The notes beneath the pieces were generated by a model. That model did not search any database, was not told the DNA's origin, and saw only the letters and a list, made by a program, of their open reading frames with translations. The translations under genes and the position numbers were made by a program. A stretch of 64,000 bases of DNA from Sphingobacterium spiritivorum (GTDB lineage: Bacteria; Bacteroidota; Bacteroidia; Sphingobacteriales; Sphingobacteriaceae): NCBI RefSeq assembly GCF_016724845.1, contig NZ_CP068082.1, positions 4,588,001 through 4,652,000 on the forward strand, written 5' to 3'. How positions within the stretch are numbered: the first letter of the stretch is position 1; each line of letters opens with the position of its first letter. Of this stretch, positions 9,042 to 18,866 are shown one piece after another.

Positions 9042-9908
9042 TTATACATCCATATCTCTCCGGTATTCCCTCGGACTCTTCTGCATAATCATTTTAAAGA
9101 ACTTATTGAAATTCGTAAGATTTTGATATCCGCTTTGATAACAGATCTCAGAAATAGAGAGCTGCCTGTTCATCAGTAATTTGCAGGCATGTCCTACTCT
9201 CATTTCATTGACAAATTTGGAAAAGGATTTTTGAGTATGCCTCTTAAAAAAACGACAAAAAGCATTGGGAGTCATATTCACTATTTCTGCAGCCATACTC
9301 AGGGAGACCTCTTCTCTAAAGTTTTGCATCACATAGATATATACATTGTTGATCCTGTTGGTATCCTGCTCTCCGAATGTAGGTTTGTAGCCGATAGAGG
9401 CTAGATTTTCACACTCATGGGTTTGATGCAGGAGCTCAATCAGATTCAAAAATCCTGTGATTCTCGAAAAACTCTGTTTATGGACAAGAGATTTGATTTG
9501 GTTACTGGCTTTTTCTAATACTTTACCGTAGAATCGTAATCCGCGCTGCGCTTTTTTTATAAAATGCTGCATGGAATTGATGGTCGATTGATCATCAGTC
9601 AGTGTCAGCAGAAAATCTGCCGGAAAATAGATCACAATAGCTTTTGCACGTTCTTCATGCATAGGATTCAGAAATACATCATCATTTCGCCAGATATGAG
9701 GGACATTCGGCCCCATTAATACCATATCACCCGCTTCAAAAGAAGCCACATGATTTCCTACTATACGCTTGCCGTAACTTTCTAAGATCAGCACCAACTC
9801 ACATAGCTCATGAAAGTGCAGCGGATTACTCAAAAAATTCTGATCTACAAGTTTGATATGAATGGTTTTTTCACTGGGCGGTGACAATTCAATGAATTGC
9901 GCTTTCAT
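9042..9908 (-). CDS. AraC-family regulator with cupin sensor domain
   Basis: Transcription factor of 288 residues. The N-terminal cupin-like domain (about residues 10-150) includes FHELCELVLILES, the GDMVLMGPNVPHIW cupin pattern and a basic loop, consistent with sugar or sugar-acid sensing. The C-terminal pair of helix-turn-helix motifs (about residues 190-285) includes SLSMAAEIVNMTPNAFCRFFKRHT and ISEICYQSGYQNLTNFNKFFKMIMQKSPREYR. It diverges from the rraA-like/GH2/dehydratase cluster with a 253-bp shared upstream region, so it probably controls that cluster. No SusC/SusD or hybrid two-component system is seen nearby, so this is the most likely local regulator. Confidence 0.92.
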   Translation of the reverse strand: MKAQFIELSPPSEKTIHIKLVDQNFLSNPLHFHELCELVLILESYGKRIVGNHVASFEAGDMVLMGPNVPHIWRNDDVFLNPMHEERAKAIVIYFPADFLLTLTDDQSTINSMQHFIKKAQRGLRFYGKVLEKASNQIKSLVHKQSFSRITGFLNLIELLHQTHECENLASIGYKPTFGEQDTNRINNVYIYVMQNFREEVSLSMAAEIVNMTPNAFCRFFKRHTQKSFSKFVNEMRVGHACKLLMNRQLSISEICYQSGYQNLTNFNKFFKMIMQKSPREYRRDMDV

Positions 9909-10061
9909 AATTGATTATCGTATATAAATGATATTCAAATATAAGGAATTGAGCTCTTAGTGAAACAATAATGATCATTATTGTTGTAACAAAACCATAT
10001 AAAGGAGTAAAAAGTTTTATTTTTTGTGTATCCGGTTTTAGTTTACTATTTAACCACCTTC

Positions 10062-10069
10062 TACCTTTG
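10062..10069 (+). promoter_or_regulatory. Candidate -7 element for the rraA-like/GH2 cluster
   Basis: TACCTTTG matches the Bacteroidota -7 consensus TAnnTTTG, 92 nt upstream of the RraA-like start in the divergent region shared with the AraC gene. No convincing TTG -33 was found, which would fit an activator-dependent promoter. Confidence 0.4.
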
Positions 10070-10161
10070 ACAGAACTGATCCTGCACTAATCTGAACCGT
10101 TAATTAAAGTATACAATCAGATTTTGTAAAGGATAAATTTAATACATAAAAAACCAATCTG

Positions 10162-10875
10162 ATGAAAATATATGATCCCTCTAAAGTAACATGGAAAACA
10201 GATAAAGAATTGTTTAAGCGGATACGAACCGAACTCTTTACGGCAGTAGTAGGCGATGTTATGGATCAGATTGGGCTGTATCATCAGTTCTTACCTCCCA
10301 GTATCCGCGCTCTTCGTAACGACATGGTTATTGTGGGGCGCGCTATGACTGTATTAGAAGCCGATGTGTCATCACAGGAAGAAACCGGATTCCGCAATCC
10401 TGTATTAGCCAGCACATTCGGTTATATGCTGGAAGCTCTGGATGATCTTCGGGAAGATGAAATCTATATGTGCAGCGGAGCATCTCCGGATTATGCAGTA
10501 TGGGGCGAGATAATGAGTGTCCGTGCTATACAATTAAATGCTGCCGGAGCAATTCTAAATGGGTATTCCAGAGATACAAATGGTATATTAGCACTAAATT
10601 TTCCTTGTTTTTCATTAGGCAGCTATGCACAGGATCAGGCGCCTCGTGGAAAAGTAATAGACTGGAGAGTACCGATCTGCATAGATAAAGTCCGGATTGA
10701 AGACGGAGATCTTTTATTTGGAGATATAGACGGTGTCTGCGTAGTGCCAAAAGTACAGGAAAAGGAAATATTGACCCGGGCATTTGAAAAAGTCAGAAGT
10801 GAAAAGGTTGTCCTTCAGAAAATAACAGAAGGAATGACTGCAAAAGAGGCCTTTGAGAAATACGGAATTATGTAA
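10162..10875 (+). CDS. RraA-like / HMG-aldolase family protein
   Basis: A 237-residue protein of the RraA/dimethylmenaquinone-methyltransferase-like fold. It shows the family's AVVGDVMDQIG start, GRAMTVLEAD strand, and GAILNGYSRDTNGI with the Arg-Asp pair that binds substrate carboxylate and metal in the 4-hydroxy-4-methyl-2-oxoglutarate / 4-carboxy-4-hydroxy-2-oxoadipate aldolase branch, then DGVCVVPK near the C-terminus. Genes of this group often sit in sugar-acid pathways and may act as lyases; it is unlikely to be the RNase E regulator itself. It is first in a run with GH2 (4-bp gap), an enolase-superfamily dehydratase and an SDR, supporting an aldolase or lyase step. Confidence 0.8.
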   Translation: MKIYDPSKVTWKTDKELFKRIRTELFTAVVGDVMDQIGLYHQFLPPSIRALRNDMVIVGRAMTVLEADVSSQEETGFRNPVLASTFGYMLEALDDLREDEIYMCSGASPDYAVWGEIMSVRAIQLNAAGAILNGYSRDTNGILALNFPCFSLGSYAQDQAPRGKVIDWRVPICIDKVRIEDGDLLFGDIDGVCVVPKVQEKEILTRAFEKVRSEKVVLQKITEGMTAKEAFEKYGIM

Positions 10876-10879
10876 ACCT

Positions 10880-13771
10880 ATGAAAATAAACAAAATAGCC
10901 ATCTGGATAGTGCTATGTGCTTTTCTGTCGGTAGCACATGCACAACGGCATATTCCTTTAACATATTTACCTCCTGTACCGGTTTCAGTGCAAGGTACAG
11001 ACCAGGCCAGTCTATCACTGAACGGTATATGGAATTTCCGTACAGACCACTCGGCAACAGCAGCGATCAATGTTCCCGGCGAATGGGAAATGCAGGGATA
11101 TCATGTAGCACCCGGAGAAAAGGCCATCTATGACAAAGAATTCACACTTCCTGCCTCATGGGTGGATAAACGTGTGGTAGTCCGCTTTGATGCCGTGAGT
11201 TCGCATGCTATAGTCAAGGTAAATGATATCATGATAGGAGAGCACGAGGGAGGATTTGTAGCCTTCCATATGGATCTGACTTCAGCTATAAGACCCGGCA
11301 AGAATATACTTACAGTGGAAGTACGGGCGAATACGATCAGTGACATATTAGGCTGTGTATCTCAGTATGCTGCCCATACGGTCGGCGGTATATTACGCAA
11401 AGTGACCATATTTGCCCTTCCGCAAGTTTATATTGCCGATCTCAATGTAAACAGTACTTTCGACAATCAGTACAAACACGCTAAACTGGACCTGAGTACC
11501 CAGATTGTTAATCATACCCGATCTGCACAATACGCAGGATTAAGGTACACACTGAAAGACAAAGACGGGAAAGTTGTGTTCGAAAAGAATATTTCAGAAA
11601 AATCCCTTAAAGCCCTGGAATCAAAACAGCTTGATATACGCATAGCTGTAGACAAACCCAATCACTGGACTGCAGAAACGCCCTATCTGTACGAGTTGAC
11701 TACAGAACTGATGAACGATCGTCATATGATCCAGCGCAATGTCCAGAAAGTAGGTTTCAGAGAAATAAAAGTAGCGGGGAATCAATTGCTGATCAATGGC
11801 AAACCCATTAAACTAAAAGGAGTAAACCGCCATTCCATCCATCCCTTACTCGGCAGAGCATCTGATCCGGAGCTCGACCGCAAAGATGCAGCGCTGTTTC
11901 TGGCAGCGAACCTCAACTATATACGCACCTCACATTATCCACCTTCTGAAGAGTTTCTGCAGGCAGCCGACGAATTAGGCCTGTACGTGGAAAGTGAATC
12001 CGCTTTAAACTGGATTCAGCACCATGCCTCTCCGATCTGGCAACATTGGGATTACCAGGATCCTAAGTTTTTACCGCTGATGATACAGGCTAACAGAGAA
12101 AATGTCATGACGAATAAAAAGCATCCTTCTGTTATTCTCTGGTCATTAGGCAATGAATCCCGATGGAGCAAATTATGGGAGGAAGTGAACAGAACCGTTA
12201 AAATATTGGACAAAAGCAGGCCAACCAGTTTTCATGATCAGACATGGGGAGGGTTCAATAATGCAGGTAGCAAGGCAGATATAGCCAATTATCATTATCC
12301 GGGAATCAACGGACCCGCCATCACAGATACAGCTTCGCGCCCCACACTTTTCGGAGAGTATGCACACTTATCTACATACAACAGAAGGGAGCTGCTGTCA
12401 GATCCTGGGATAAGAGATCTGTTTAATGGACCCATGCTAAGTTTTTTTGATTCCATATATGTGCATAAGGCAAATCTCGGCGGAGCGGTATGGAGTGGAA
12501 TTGATGACACCTTTCATCTTCCCGATGGAAGAATTGTCGGTTACGGACCATGGGGACCTTTAGATGGCTGGAGAAGAACAAAGCCGGAGTACTATGGCAT
12601 AAAGAAAGCATACTCGCCGATTCGGGTCGGCAGTATAAAACGAACAAAAGACGGAATAATATGCACCATCCAGAATCGCTATGATTTCCGCTCTCTAGAA
12701 GATGTTAAGATAGTGGCATTGGTTGACGGAAAAGAAATTCAGCTGACTTCAACAATAAAACCACATGAAACAGGGCATATACTTATTCCACAAACGAATA
12801 ATGCAGATACTGTTGAGATTATTTTTACAGATCCCAGAGGATTTGAAATTGAGCATGAGCTATTCACAGACAAGAAGCCTGTTAAGGAAGTATACGCATA
12901 CAAACCCTTGTCTTTAAAAGAAGATTCTGCATTTATCTATATTACACAAGGCGATATAGATTACAGCATCAGCAAGACATACGGAGTGATCACTAGAGTC
13001 CGGAAAAACAAGGAACTGATTCTTACTAAAGGACCTTCATTAGCTATTATAGCTGCAAATACGGAAGACGGGGGCAAACCTAATGTGGCTGGAGAGACTT
13101 ATCAGAATAATATTTATCCGCTCAAACACTACCCGTTATATACATTGTTTGCAAAAAATGTATCTGTAGAAAACATGAAAGATAGTATTCTTGTCAATCT
13201 TGATCTTTCCTATCAGCAGGGAGAAGGAAAACAACAATTTATCTTTACTAAAGATGGTCTTCTGAAAGTGAGGTATGAAATGGAGTATCTAAAAAGTGAT
13301 ATCCCGGTCTATCAGTATGGACTGATGATGGAACTGCCCCTCACTTTTGATGAGCTGAACTGGCACAGAGAAGGTCCCTTCAGTTATTATCCGCAAAACC
13401 ATATCGGGCGGAATAAAGGATTTGCTAAGCTTAACACAAATAACGTATATGAAGCTGAAGCGTACGGAAAACCCTTGGCAGCAGACTGGAAAGATGATGC
13501 AAATACATTGGGATCCAATGATTTCAGGTCTACAAAAGCCAATATCATCTCTGCAGAACTGAAACAGCATACACAAAGCAAAGTAAAAGTGATTTCCAAT
13601 GGCAGGCAAGCATCCCGAAGCTGGAAACAAGACGAACATATTCAGTGGCTGATTGCAGATTATACAAATAACGGATCAGAACCTTTTTACGGAAGTCCCC
13701 ACAGTAACGATCGTCTTACACTCCGGAAAGGAGATAAAATTAAAGGATCGCTCTTGCTGAAAATTGATTAG
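10880..13771 (+). CDS. GH2 family glycoside hydrolase (beta-galactosidase-like)
   Basis: Exported family GH2 enzyme of 963 residues. ATG 10880 is chosen because it opens a clean signal peptide (MKINKIAIWIVLCAFLSVAHA); a start at 10853 would overlap the previous gene. Domains in order are the sugar-binding jelly roll (LSLNGIWNFRTD), an Ig-like domain, the TIM barrel with KLKGVNRHSIHP and IRTSHYPPSEEF, the acid/base in LGNESRW (Glu426), the nucleophile in LFGEYAH (Glu493), and a C-terminal region resembling the beta-galactosidase small-chain domain. Specificity may be galactosidase, glucuronidase or another beta-glycosidase. It is probably translated with the RraA-like gene and feeds released sugar to the downstream enzymes. 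Confidence 0.93.
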   Translation: MKINKIAIWIVLCAFLSVAHAQRHIPLTYLPPVPVSVQGTDQASLSLNGIWNFRTDHSATAAINVPGEWEMQGYHVAPGEKAIYDKEFTLPASWVDKRVVVRFDAVSSHAIVKVNDIMIGEHEGGFVAFHMDLTSAIRPGKNILTVEVRANTISDILGCVSQYAAHTVGGILRKVTIFALPQVYIADLNVNSTFDNQYKHAKLDLSTQIVNHTRSAQYAGLRYTLKDKDGKVVFEKNISEKSLKALESKQLDIRIAVDKPNHWTAETPYLYELTTELMNDRHMIQRNVQKVGFREIKVAGNQLLINGKPIKLKGVNRHSIHPLLGRASDPELDRKDAALFLAANLNYIRTSHYPPSEEFLQAADELGLYVESESALNWIQHHASPIWQHWDYQDPKFLPLMIQANRENVMTNKKHPSVILWSLGNESRWSKLWEEVNRTVKILDKSRPTSFHDQTWGGFNNAGSKADIANYHYPGINGPAITDTASRPTLFGEYAHLSTYNRRELLSDPGIRDLFNGPMLSFFDSIYVHKANLGGAVWSGIDDTFHLPDGRIVGYGPWGPLDGWRRTKPEYYGIKKAYSPIRVGSIKRTKDGIICTIQNRYDFRSLEDVKIVALVDGKEIQLTSTIKPHETGHILIPQTNNADTVEIIFTDPRGFEIEHELFTDKKPVKEVYAYKPLSLKEDSAFIYITQGDIDYSISKTYGVITRVRKNKELILTKGPSLAIIAANTEDGGKPNVAGETYQNNIYPLKHYPLYTLFAKNVSVENMKDSILVNLDLSYQQGEGKQQFIFTKDGLLKVRYEMEYLKSDIPVYQYGLMMELPLTFDELNWHREGPFSYYPQNHIGRNKGFAKLNTNNVYEAEAYGKPLAADWKDDANTLGSNDFRSTKANIISAELKQHTQSKVKVISNGRQASRSWKQDEHIQWLIADYTNNGSEPFYGSPHSNDRLTLRKGDKIKGSLLLKID

Positions 13772-13876
13772 GAAAATGTAAATTACTACGATGAAGAAAT
13801 CCGGATAAGGGTATTCTTCCTGTCTGTCTATCAGGTGTTTAGAACAGATGAAAAATATACGTATAAACCTTTTTTA

Positions 13877-15043
13877 ATGAAGATAGTAGATGTTAAAGTC
13901 TGGTTGGTTGAAGGTGTAAAATACAACTGGACATTGCTGAAGATATATACAGACACCGGGCATACAGGCGTGGGAGAGGCAACCAACTGGCCCGGCAGTC
14001 CCATTGTTTTTGAAGCAGCAAAGCACGCAGGGCAACGGATCATCGGGCTGGATCCGATGCGAACCGATTTTATATGGACCAAATTGTATCGTGATCTGAA
14101 CTGGATCGGACCTTATGGTGCCAGCATGTGTGCCATCAGCGGAATAGATATGGCATTACTGGATTTAAAAGCTAAAGTCCTGGAGGTACCCTGTTATGAA
14201 CTTTTAGGAGGTGCTTTCAGGAAGGATATCCTGTTGTATGCTAACTACTGGTTTACAGGTGGCGGGCATAATAAGGCGGACTATGCTGCTCAGGCCCTGA
14301 AAGTAAAAGAAGCTGGTTTTACCGGACTAAAGTTTGATCCGTTTGCGCATACTAATTATTTATACGGAGAGGATCTTTCGTCCAATCTGACACTGACATC
14401 TGAGCAGCAGGATCTTGCATTCGAGGTCAGTAAAGCCGTTCGTGAAGCCGTCGGACCGGATGTTGATATTATGATCGAAACACATGCTATGCTCAACTTC
14501 CGGGTGGCAGTCAAAATGGCCGAACGCCTGTCCACGCTGGATATTACCTGGTATGAAGAGCCGGCCGGCCCCGAAAGTGCTGATACATTGAGAGCTATGC
14601 GTGAACGAATTCCTTCCGGCGTTTCTATCTGTGTAGGAGAGCGTCACTATACCAGACACGGCATTCGGCCGGTACTCGAGAAGAATGTTTGTGATATTAT
14701 GATGCCGGATATTACACGTTGCGGAGGCCCATCAGAGATGAAACGTATGGCTACGATGATGGAAGCATATAATGTATTGCTGGCCCCTCACAATCCCAAT
14801 GGTCCGCTGTCAACTCTGGCAAGTGCACATGTATGTGCCGCAATACCAAACTTCTTCAGACAGGAATTTATGTTTAATGATGTTCCCTGGCGGGATCAGG
14901 TTATCGATCAGCCTATAGCAGATATGATAAACAACGGAGTCTTGACACTCAGTGAACGCCCGGGACTTGGAGTTGATCTCGTAGAGGAAGAAATACTGAA
15001 ACATCCCGGTATTCTGAAACCCAGACCAGGATTTTACGTTTAG
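13877..15043 (+). CDS. Mandelate racemase/muconate lactonizing-family sugar-acid dehydratase
   Basis: Enolase-superfamily enzyme, 388 residues from ATG 13877 (MKIVDVKVWLVEG); an upstream in-frame start at 13835 adds an atypical tail. An N-terminal capping domain is followed by the barrel with metal ligands in IMIETHAMLNF, WYEEPAGPES and CVGERHYTR, and a general-base His in LAPHNPNGPLS. The pattern is closest to galactonate-dehydratase-like members, which dehydrate aldonic acids to 2-keto-3-deoxy acids. The first ligand is Glu in an E-x-H motif rather than Asp in D-x-H, a variant found in some subgroups, so the substrate is open. It is 105 bp after the GH2 gene and 4 bp before the SDR. Confidence 0.9.
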   Translation: MKIVDVKVWLVEGVKYNWTLLKIYTDTGHTGVGEATNWPGSPIVFEAAKHAGQRIIGLDPMRTDFIWTKLYRDLNWIGPYGASMCAISGIDMALLDLKAKVLEVPCYELLGGAFRKDILLYANYWFTGGGHNKADYAAQALKVKEAGFTGLKFDPFAHTNYLYGEDLSSNLTLTSEQQDLAFEVSKAVREAVGPDVDIMIETHAMLNFRVAVKMAERLSTLDITWYEEPAGPESADTLRAMRERIPSGVSICVGERHYTRHGIRPVLEKNVCDIMMPDITRCGGPSEMKRMATMMEAYNVLLAPHNPNGPLSTLASAHVCAAIPNFFRQEFMFNDVPWRDQVIDQPIADMINNGVLTLSERPGLGVDLVEEEILKHPGILKPRPGFYV

Positions 15044-15047
15044 ATAC

Positions 15048-15836
15048 ATGGCACTTATATTAGATTTAAAAGAAAAGAATGTCCTGATTACAGGAGGCAT
15101 TTCAGGAATAGGATTAGGCGCAGCCATACAGTTTGCAAAAGCAGGTGCGAAAGTCATTGTTTGTGCCGAACTCCCTGTAAGTGATGAACAGGTTCAGGCA
15201 TTTTATAAGGAGCTGTATCCGTACAGCAACGATGTACACTATCATCAGACGGACGTAACGAATCCTATCGAAATAAAACAATTGGAACTAGATATCAGAA
15301 ACCGACACGGTCGCTTAGATATACTGATCTCCAATGCCGGCAAAAACATATTTACTACCCTGGCAAATTGTGATCAGGAAACCTGGAATATCAATCAACA
15401 ATTAAATCTGGAATCCCACTGGTTACTTGGTAAAACAATGAGACCTATGCTGAAGGAGGCTGAACAAGGAGTCATCATTATATTATCCTCTAGCCATGCG
15501 TATAGCTCTATGCAGGGCTGTTTTCCTTACAATGTGACAAAAGCTGCACTTCTGGCTATGGTCAGAGCAATGGCAATAGAATGGGCACCATCCATTCGTA
15601 CGGTTGGGATAGCTCCGGGATTTATCGATACTCCCGGAAATCAACTGTGGTTTGATTCATTTGAAGACAGCCAAAAGGCAAGAACGGATACCATCACTCT
15701 GCACCCGGTCAAACGTCTCGGCACACCCGAAGAAATAGGAGCATGGTGTGTGTTTTTATGCAGTGAATATGCAGCTTTTGCAAATGGTACAACCTACCTG
15801 ATTGATGGTGGCAGAAGTGCATTAATGCAGGATTGA
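15048..15836 (+). CDS. Short-chain dehydrogenase/reductase
   Basis: Cytoplasmic classical SDR, 262 residues. It has the Rossmann motif TGGISGIG (residues 15-22), NAG at the expected NNAG position (ISNAGKN), and catalytic Tyr161 and Lys165 in YNVTK with upstream Ser residues in LSSSHAYSS. The C-terminal NGTTYLIDGG is typical. It is four bases after the dehydratase gene. With an aldonate dehydratase and an aldolase-like protein in the same run, oxidation of a sugar or a keto-deoxy sugar acid is likely, but substrate and cofactor cannot be fixed from sequence. Confidence 0.92.
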   Translation: MALILDLKEKNVLITGGISGIGLGAAIQFAKAGAKVIVCAELPVSDEQVQAFYKELYPYSNDVHYHQTDVTNPIEIKQLELDIRNRHGRLDILISNAGKNIFTTLANCDQETWNINQQLNLESHWLLGKTMRPMLKEAEQGVIIILSSSHAYSSMQGCFPYNVTKAALLAMVRAMAIEWAPSIRTVGIAPGFIDTPGNQLWFDSFEDSQKARTDTITLHPVKRLGTPEEIGAWCVFLCSEYAAFANGTTYLIDGGRSALMQD

Positions 15837-16101
15837 GACTGTATAAACAGCCCTTATCATCCGCTAATGTGAACATTACCGCAAAAATATAATTCACATC
15901 GTTAAAATAGTGTCACTACCGGTCATTTTAGTTGTAGTGATCCTCTCAAACTCTACTTAATTTTACAACTGTACACAGCTATACATGCTTTATGTTTTTT
16001 AATGAAGTACAGCTGTATATTATAAACCTTAATCTACTTATTATAAATCTGTTTTGAACAGCTTAATATCTTTAAGTCGATTTGCCAGTTGTAAATAAAA
16101 A

Positions 16102-18861
16102 ATGATTAGAAAAATTATTGTGTTTGCAGTTTTACTGCTTCTTGTCATCGGAGTAGCCCTGTTTGCTTTTGCAAAAGAAGAACCTGTTGATTTTAGTACT
16201 GAAGTCAAACCTATACTGAATAAACATTGTATTACCTGCCACGGAGGAGTTAAGAAAAACGGAGGTTTCAGTATACTTTTTGAAAACGAAGCCTTTGCAA
16301 AAGCAGAGTCCGGTAAACCGGCCATTATTCGCGGAGATGCGGAGCATAGTGAATTTATTAAAAGACTAACACATGAAGATCCGGAACTTCGCATGCCTTA
16401 TAATGCAGCTCCGCTCAGTGAAGCCGAGATCGATATTCTCAAAAGATGGATAAATGAGGGCGCTAAATGGGGAGAGCATTGGGCATATACCTTGCCCAAA
16501 GAAGTGGAAGTGCCCAAACCATTCTCATTTGCCAGACTATTCGGAAAGTACCCATCAGGAATTTCAAATGATATTGATTATTTCGTACAGGACAAATTCA
16601 GTGAAAAAGGATTGAAGTTTTCCGATGAAGCGGATAAGCAAACCCTGTTGAGAAGAGTGTACCTGGATCTGACCGGAGTACCGCCTACCTGGGAAGAGAT
16701 CCGTAGTTTTGAAACAGATACCCGTGAAGATGCATATGAAATACGTGTTGACAGCCTCCTTTCATCATCCCGATACGGTGAAAAATGGGCCTCATGGTGG
16801 TTAGATATGGCCAGATATGCCGATACAAAAGGCTATGAAAGAGACGAGTCCAGACAGATCTGGAAGTACAGGGACTGGGTCATAAAAGCCTTTAATGCAG
16901 ACAAACCCTATGATCAGTTCACGATTGAACAACTGGCCGGCGATCTGTTGCCAGAACCTACAAAAGATCAGCTTATAGCTACAGCCTTTCACCGCAATAC
17001 CATGAACAATGATGAAGGCGGTACAGATAGTGAAGAATTCAGAGTGTCGTCTGTATTAGACCGGGTCAATACGACCTACCAGGTATGGCTGAGTACCACA
17101 TTCGAATGCGTTCAATGTCATAGCCACACTTATGACCCGTTTAAATTTGAGGAATATTATAAATCTGTTGCCTTTTTCAACAATACAAGAGATGAAGACA
17201 CCTATGGAGACCACCCCAAACTACGCTTCTATACAGCTGAGGATGAAAGAAGACTGGATAGTATAAAAGACTGGATCAGTCAGACCGGCAATCCGCAGTT
17301 GGTCCGTTCTGCAGAACTTTTTCTTCACACCTTAGAACCCAAAATACACGCACATTACAGCGATCAGATCAGCAACGGAGCTTTGTATGACACCAAATGG
17401 CTGGGATTGCGTAATGGTGGAAATGCAAGGCTAAAGAAAATAACTCTGAACGGTAAGAAACTATTCTTCCTGAATTACTGGACATCTGCTCCGGGAGGAA
17501 AGCTGGAAATCAGAAAAGACGGTCTTGACGGGCAGATACTGACCAGTATTGATCTTCCGGCGACACAGGGAAGGCAGGTAATTCATGTACCGATTCCGGA
17601 AACATCCGGTGTACATGATCTTTACCTGCTTGCAAAAAATCCGTCTGTAAAAACAGATGAGACTGTCCTTATGATCGAATGGTTTGCGTTCAGAGAAGGA
17701 TTTCCGGGTATGGATAATCCGAAAAGTCAGCATATGGAACGCACGTTCATGCAACTGGTAAATATGAATCCTGAAAGTGTGCCCGTTATGATCGAAAACC
17801 CTAAAGAGATGGCTCGCACAACCTATGTGTTTGAACGCGGCAACTGGATGGTACACGGTGATGCTGTCACACCGGCGGTCCCTGCTGTTCTCAATGATTT
17901 TCCTAAAGGCGCACCGAATAACAGACTGGGATTCAGTCAATGGATCGTAAGCAAACAAAATCCGCTCACGGCCCGCACATTGGTCAATAGAGTATGGGCT
18001 CAGCTTTTCGGAAGAGGATTAGTCGAACCACTGGGGGATATGGGTACTCAGAGTATTCCGCCTATACATCGCGAACTGCTGGATTACCTGTCGCTCAAAG
18101 TAATGAATGAAATGAACTGGAGTGTCAAATCGCTTGTCCGCGAAATGGTGACATCTTCCACATACAGACAATCTTCAGGCTTAAATAATAAGCAGGTAGA
18201 GAAAGATCCGGAAAACCGGTATTGGGCACGCGGACCACGTTTCCGTCTTTCTGCTGAACAGATCAGGGATCAGGCTCTTGCCGTCAGTGGTCTGCTGAGC
18301 AGCAAAATGTATGGCCCCGGTGTCATGCCTCATCAGCCGGAAGGCGTATGGATGACGGTATACAGCGGAGAAGCATGGACCAAAAGTGACGGTGAAGATC
18401 AGTACAGACGTGGTATATACACTTTCCTGAAGCGAACCAGTCCTTATCCTTCATTTATCTCTTTTGACGCTTCCAGCCGGGAAGTTTGTCTGGTAGACCG
18501 TATCCGGACAAATACACCGCTACAGGCATTGACGACGCTGAATGACCCTGTCTATCTGGAAGCGGCCAAAGCGCTGGCTGATCAGATGGAAAAAGATGCT
18601 AAAGGTAATATCCGGCAACTTGTAACATCCGGATATCGGCGAACCATGTTTAAAGACCCGGCTGAAGATAAACTGATCGCTTTGGTAAAACTATATCATC
18701 AGGCACTGAATAATTTTAAATCCCATCCGGAAGCAGCTACTAAGTTCCTGAGCATAGCGCCTGCCGGTAATAAAAATCAACAACAGATCGCTGCTAAAGC
18801 TGCCAATACTGTAGTAGCAAATGCATTGTTGAATCTGGATGAATTCTTAACCAAATCCTAA
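16102..18861 (+). CDS. PSD1-type cytochrome c with DUF1549 and DUF1553 domains
   Basis: Membrane-anchored envelope protein of 919 residues. After an N-terminal hydrophobic anchor (residues 4-22) comes a PSCyt1 cytochrome c domain with haem motif CITCH (Cys43, Cys46, His47), then DUF1549 with LDLTGVPP and ARYADTKGYERD and a second conserved CVQCHSHTYDPF motif, a central beta-rich section resembling a carbohydrate-binding module (LNGKKLFFLNYW), and DUF1553 with RTLVNRVWAQLFGRGLV. Such proteins pair with DUF1501 partners, in planctomycetes and Bacteroidota, and are thought to oxidise extracytoplasmic substrates; no activity is firmly assigned. First gene of a four-gene operon. Confidence 0.92.
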   Translation: MIRKIIVFAVLLLLVIGVALFAFAKEEPVDFSTEVKPILNKHCITCHGGVKKNGGFSILFENEAFAKAESGKPAIIRGDAEHSEFIKRLTHEDPELRMPYNAAPLSEAEIDILKRWINEGAKWGEHWAYTLPKEVEVPKPFSFARLFGKYPSGISNDIDYFVQDKFSEKGLKFSDEADKQTLLRRVYLDLTGVPPTWEEIRSFETDTREDAYEIRVDSLLSSSRYGEKWASWWLDMARYADTKGYERDESRQIWKYRDWVIKAFNADKPYDQFTIEQLAGDLLPEPTKDQLIATAFHRNTMNNDEGGTDSEEFRVSSVLDRVNTTYQVWLSTTFECVQCHSHTYDPFKFEEYYKSVAFFNNTRDEDTYGDHPKLRFYTAEDERRLDSIKDWISQTGNPQLVRSAELFLHTLEPKIHAHYSDQISNGALYDTKWLGLRNGGNARLKKITLNGKKLFFLNYWTSAPGGKLEIRKDGLDGQILTSIDLPATQGRQVIHVPIPETSGVHDLYLLAKNPSVKTDETVLMIEWFAFREGFPGMDNPKSQHMERTFMQLVNMNPESVPVMIENPKEMARTTYVFERGNWMVHGDAVTPAVPAVLNDFPKGAPNNRLGFSQWIVSKQNPLTARTLVNRVWAQLFGRGLVEPLGDMGTQSIPPIHRELLDYLSLKVMNEMNWSVKSLVREMVTSSTYRQSSGLNNKQVEKDPENRYWARGPRFRLSAEQIRDQALAVSGLLSSKMYGPGVMPHQPEGVWMTVYSGEAWTKSDGEDQYRRGIYTFLKRTSPYPSFISFDASSREVCLVDRIRTNTPLQALTTLNDPVYLEAAKALADQMEKDAKGNIRQLVTSGYRRTMFKDPAEDKLIALVKLYHQALNNFKSHPEAATKFLSIAPAGNKNQQQIAAKAANTVVANALLNLDEFLTKS

Positions 18862-18866
18862 AAAGT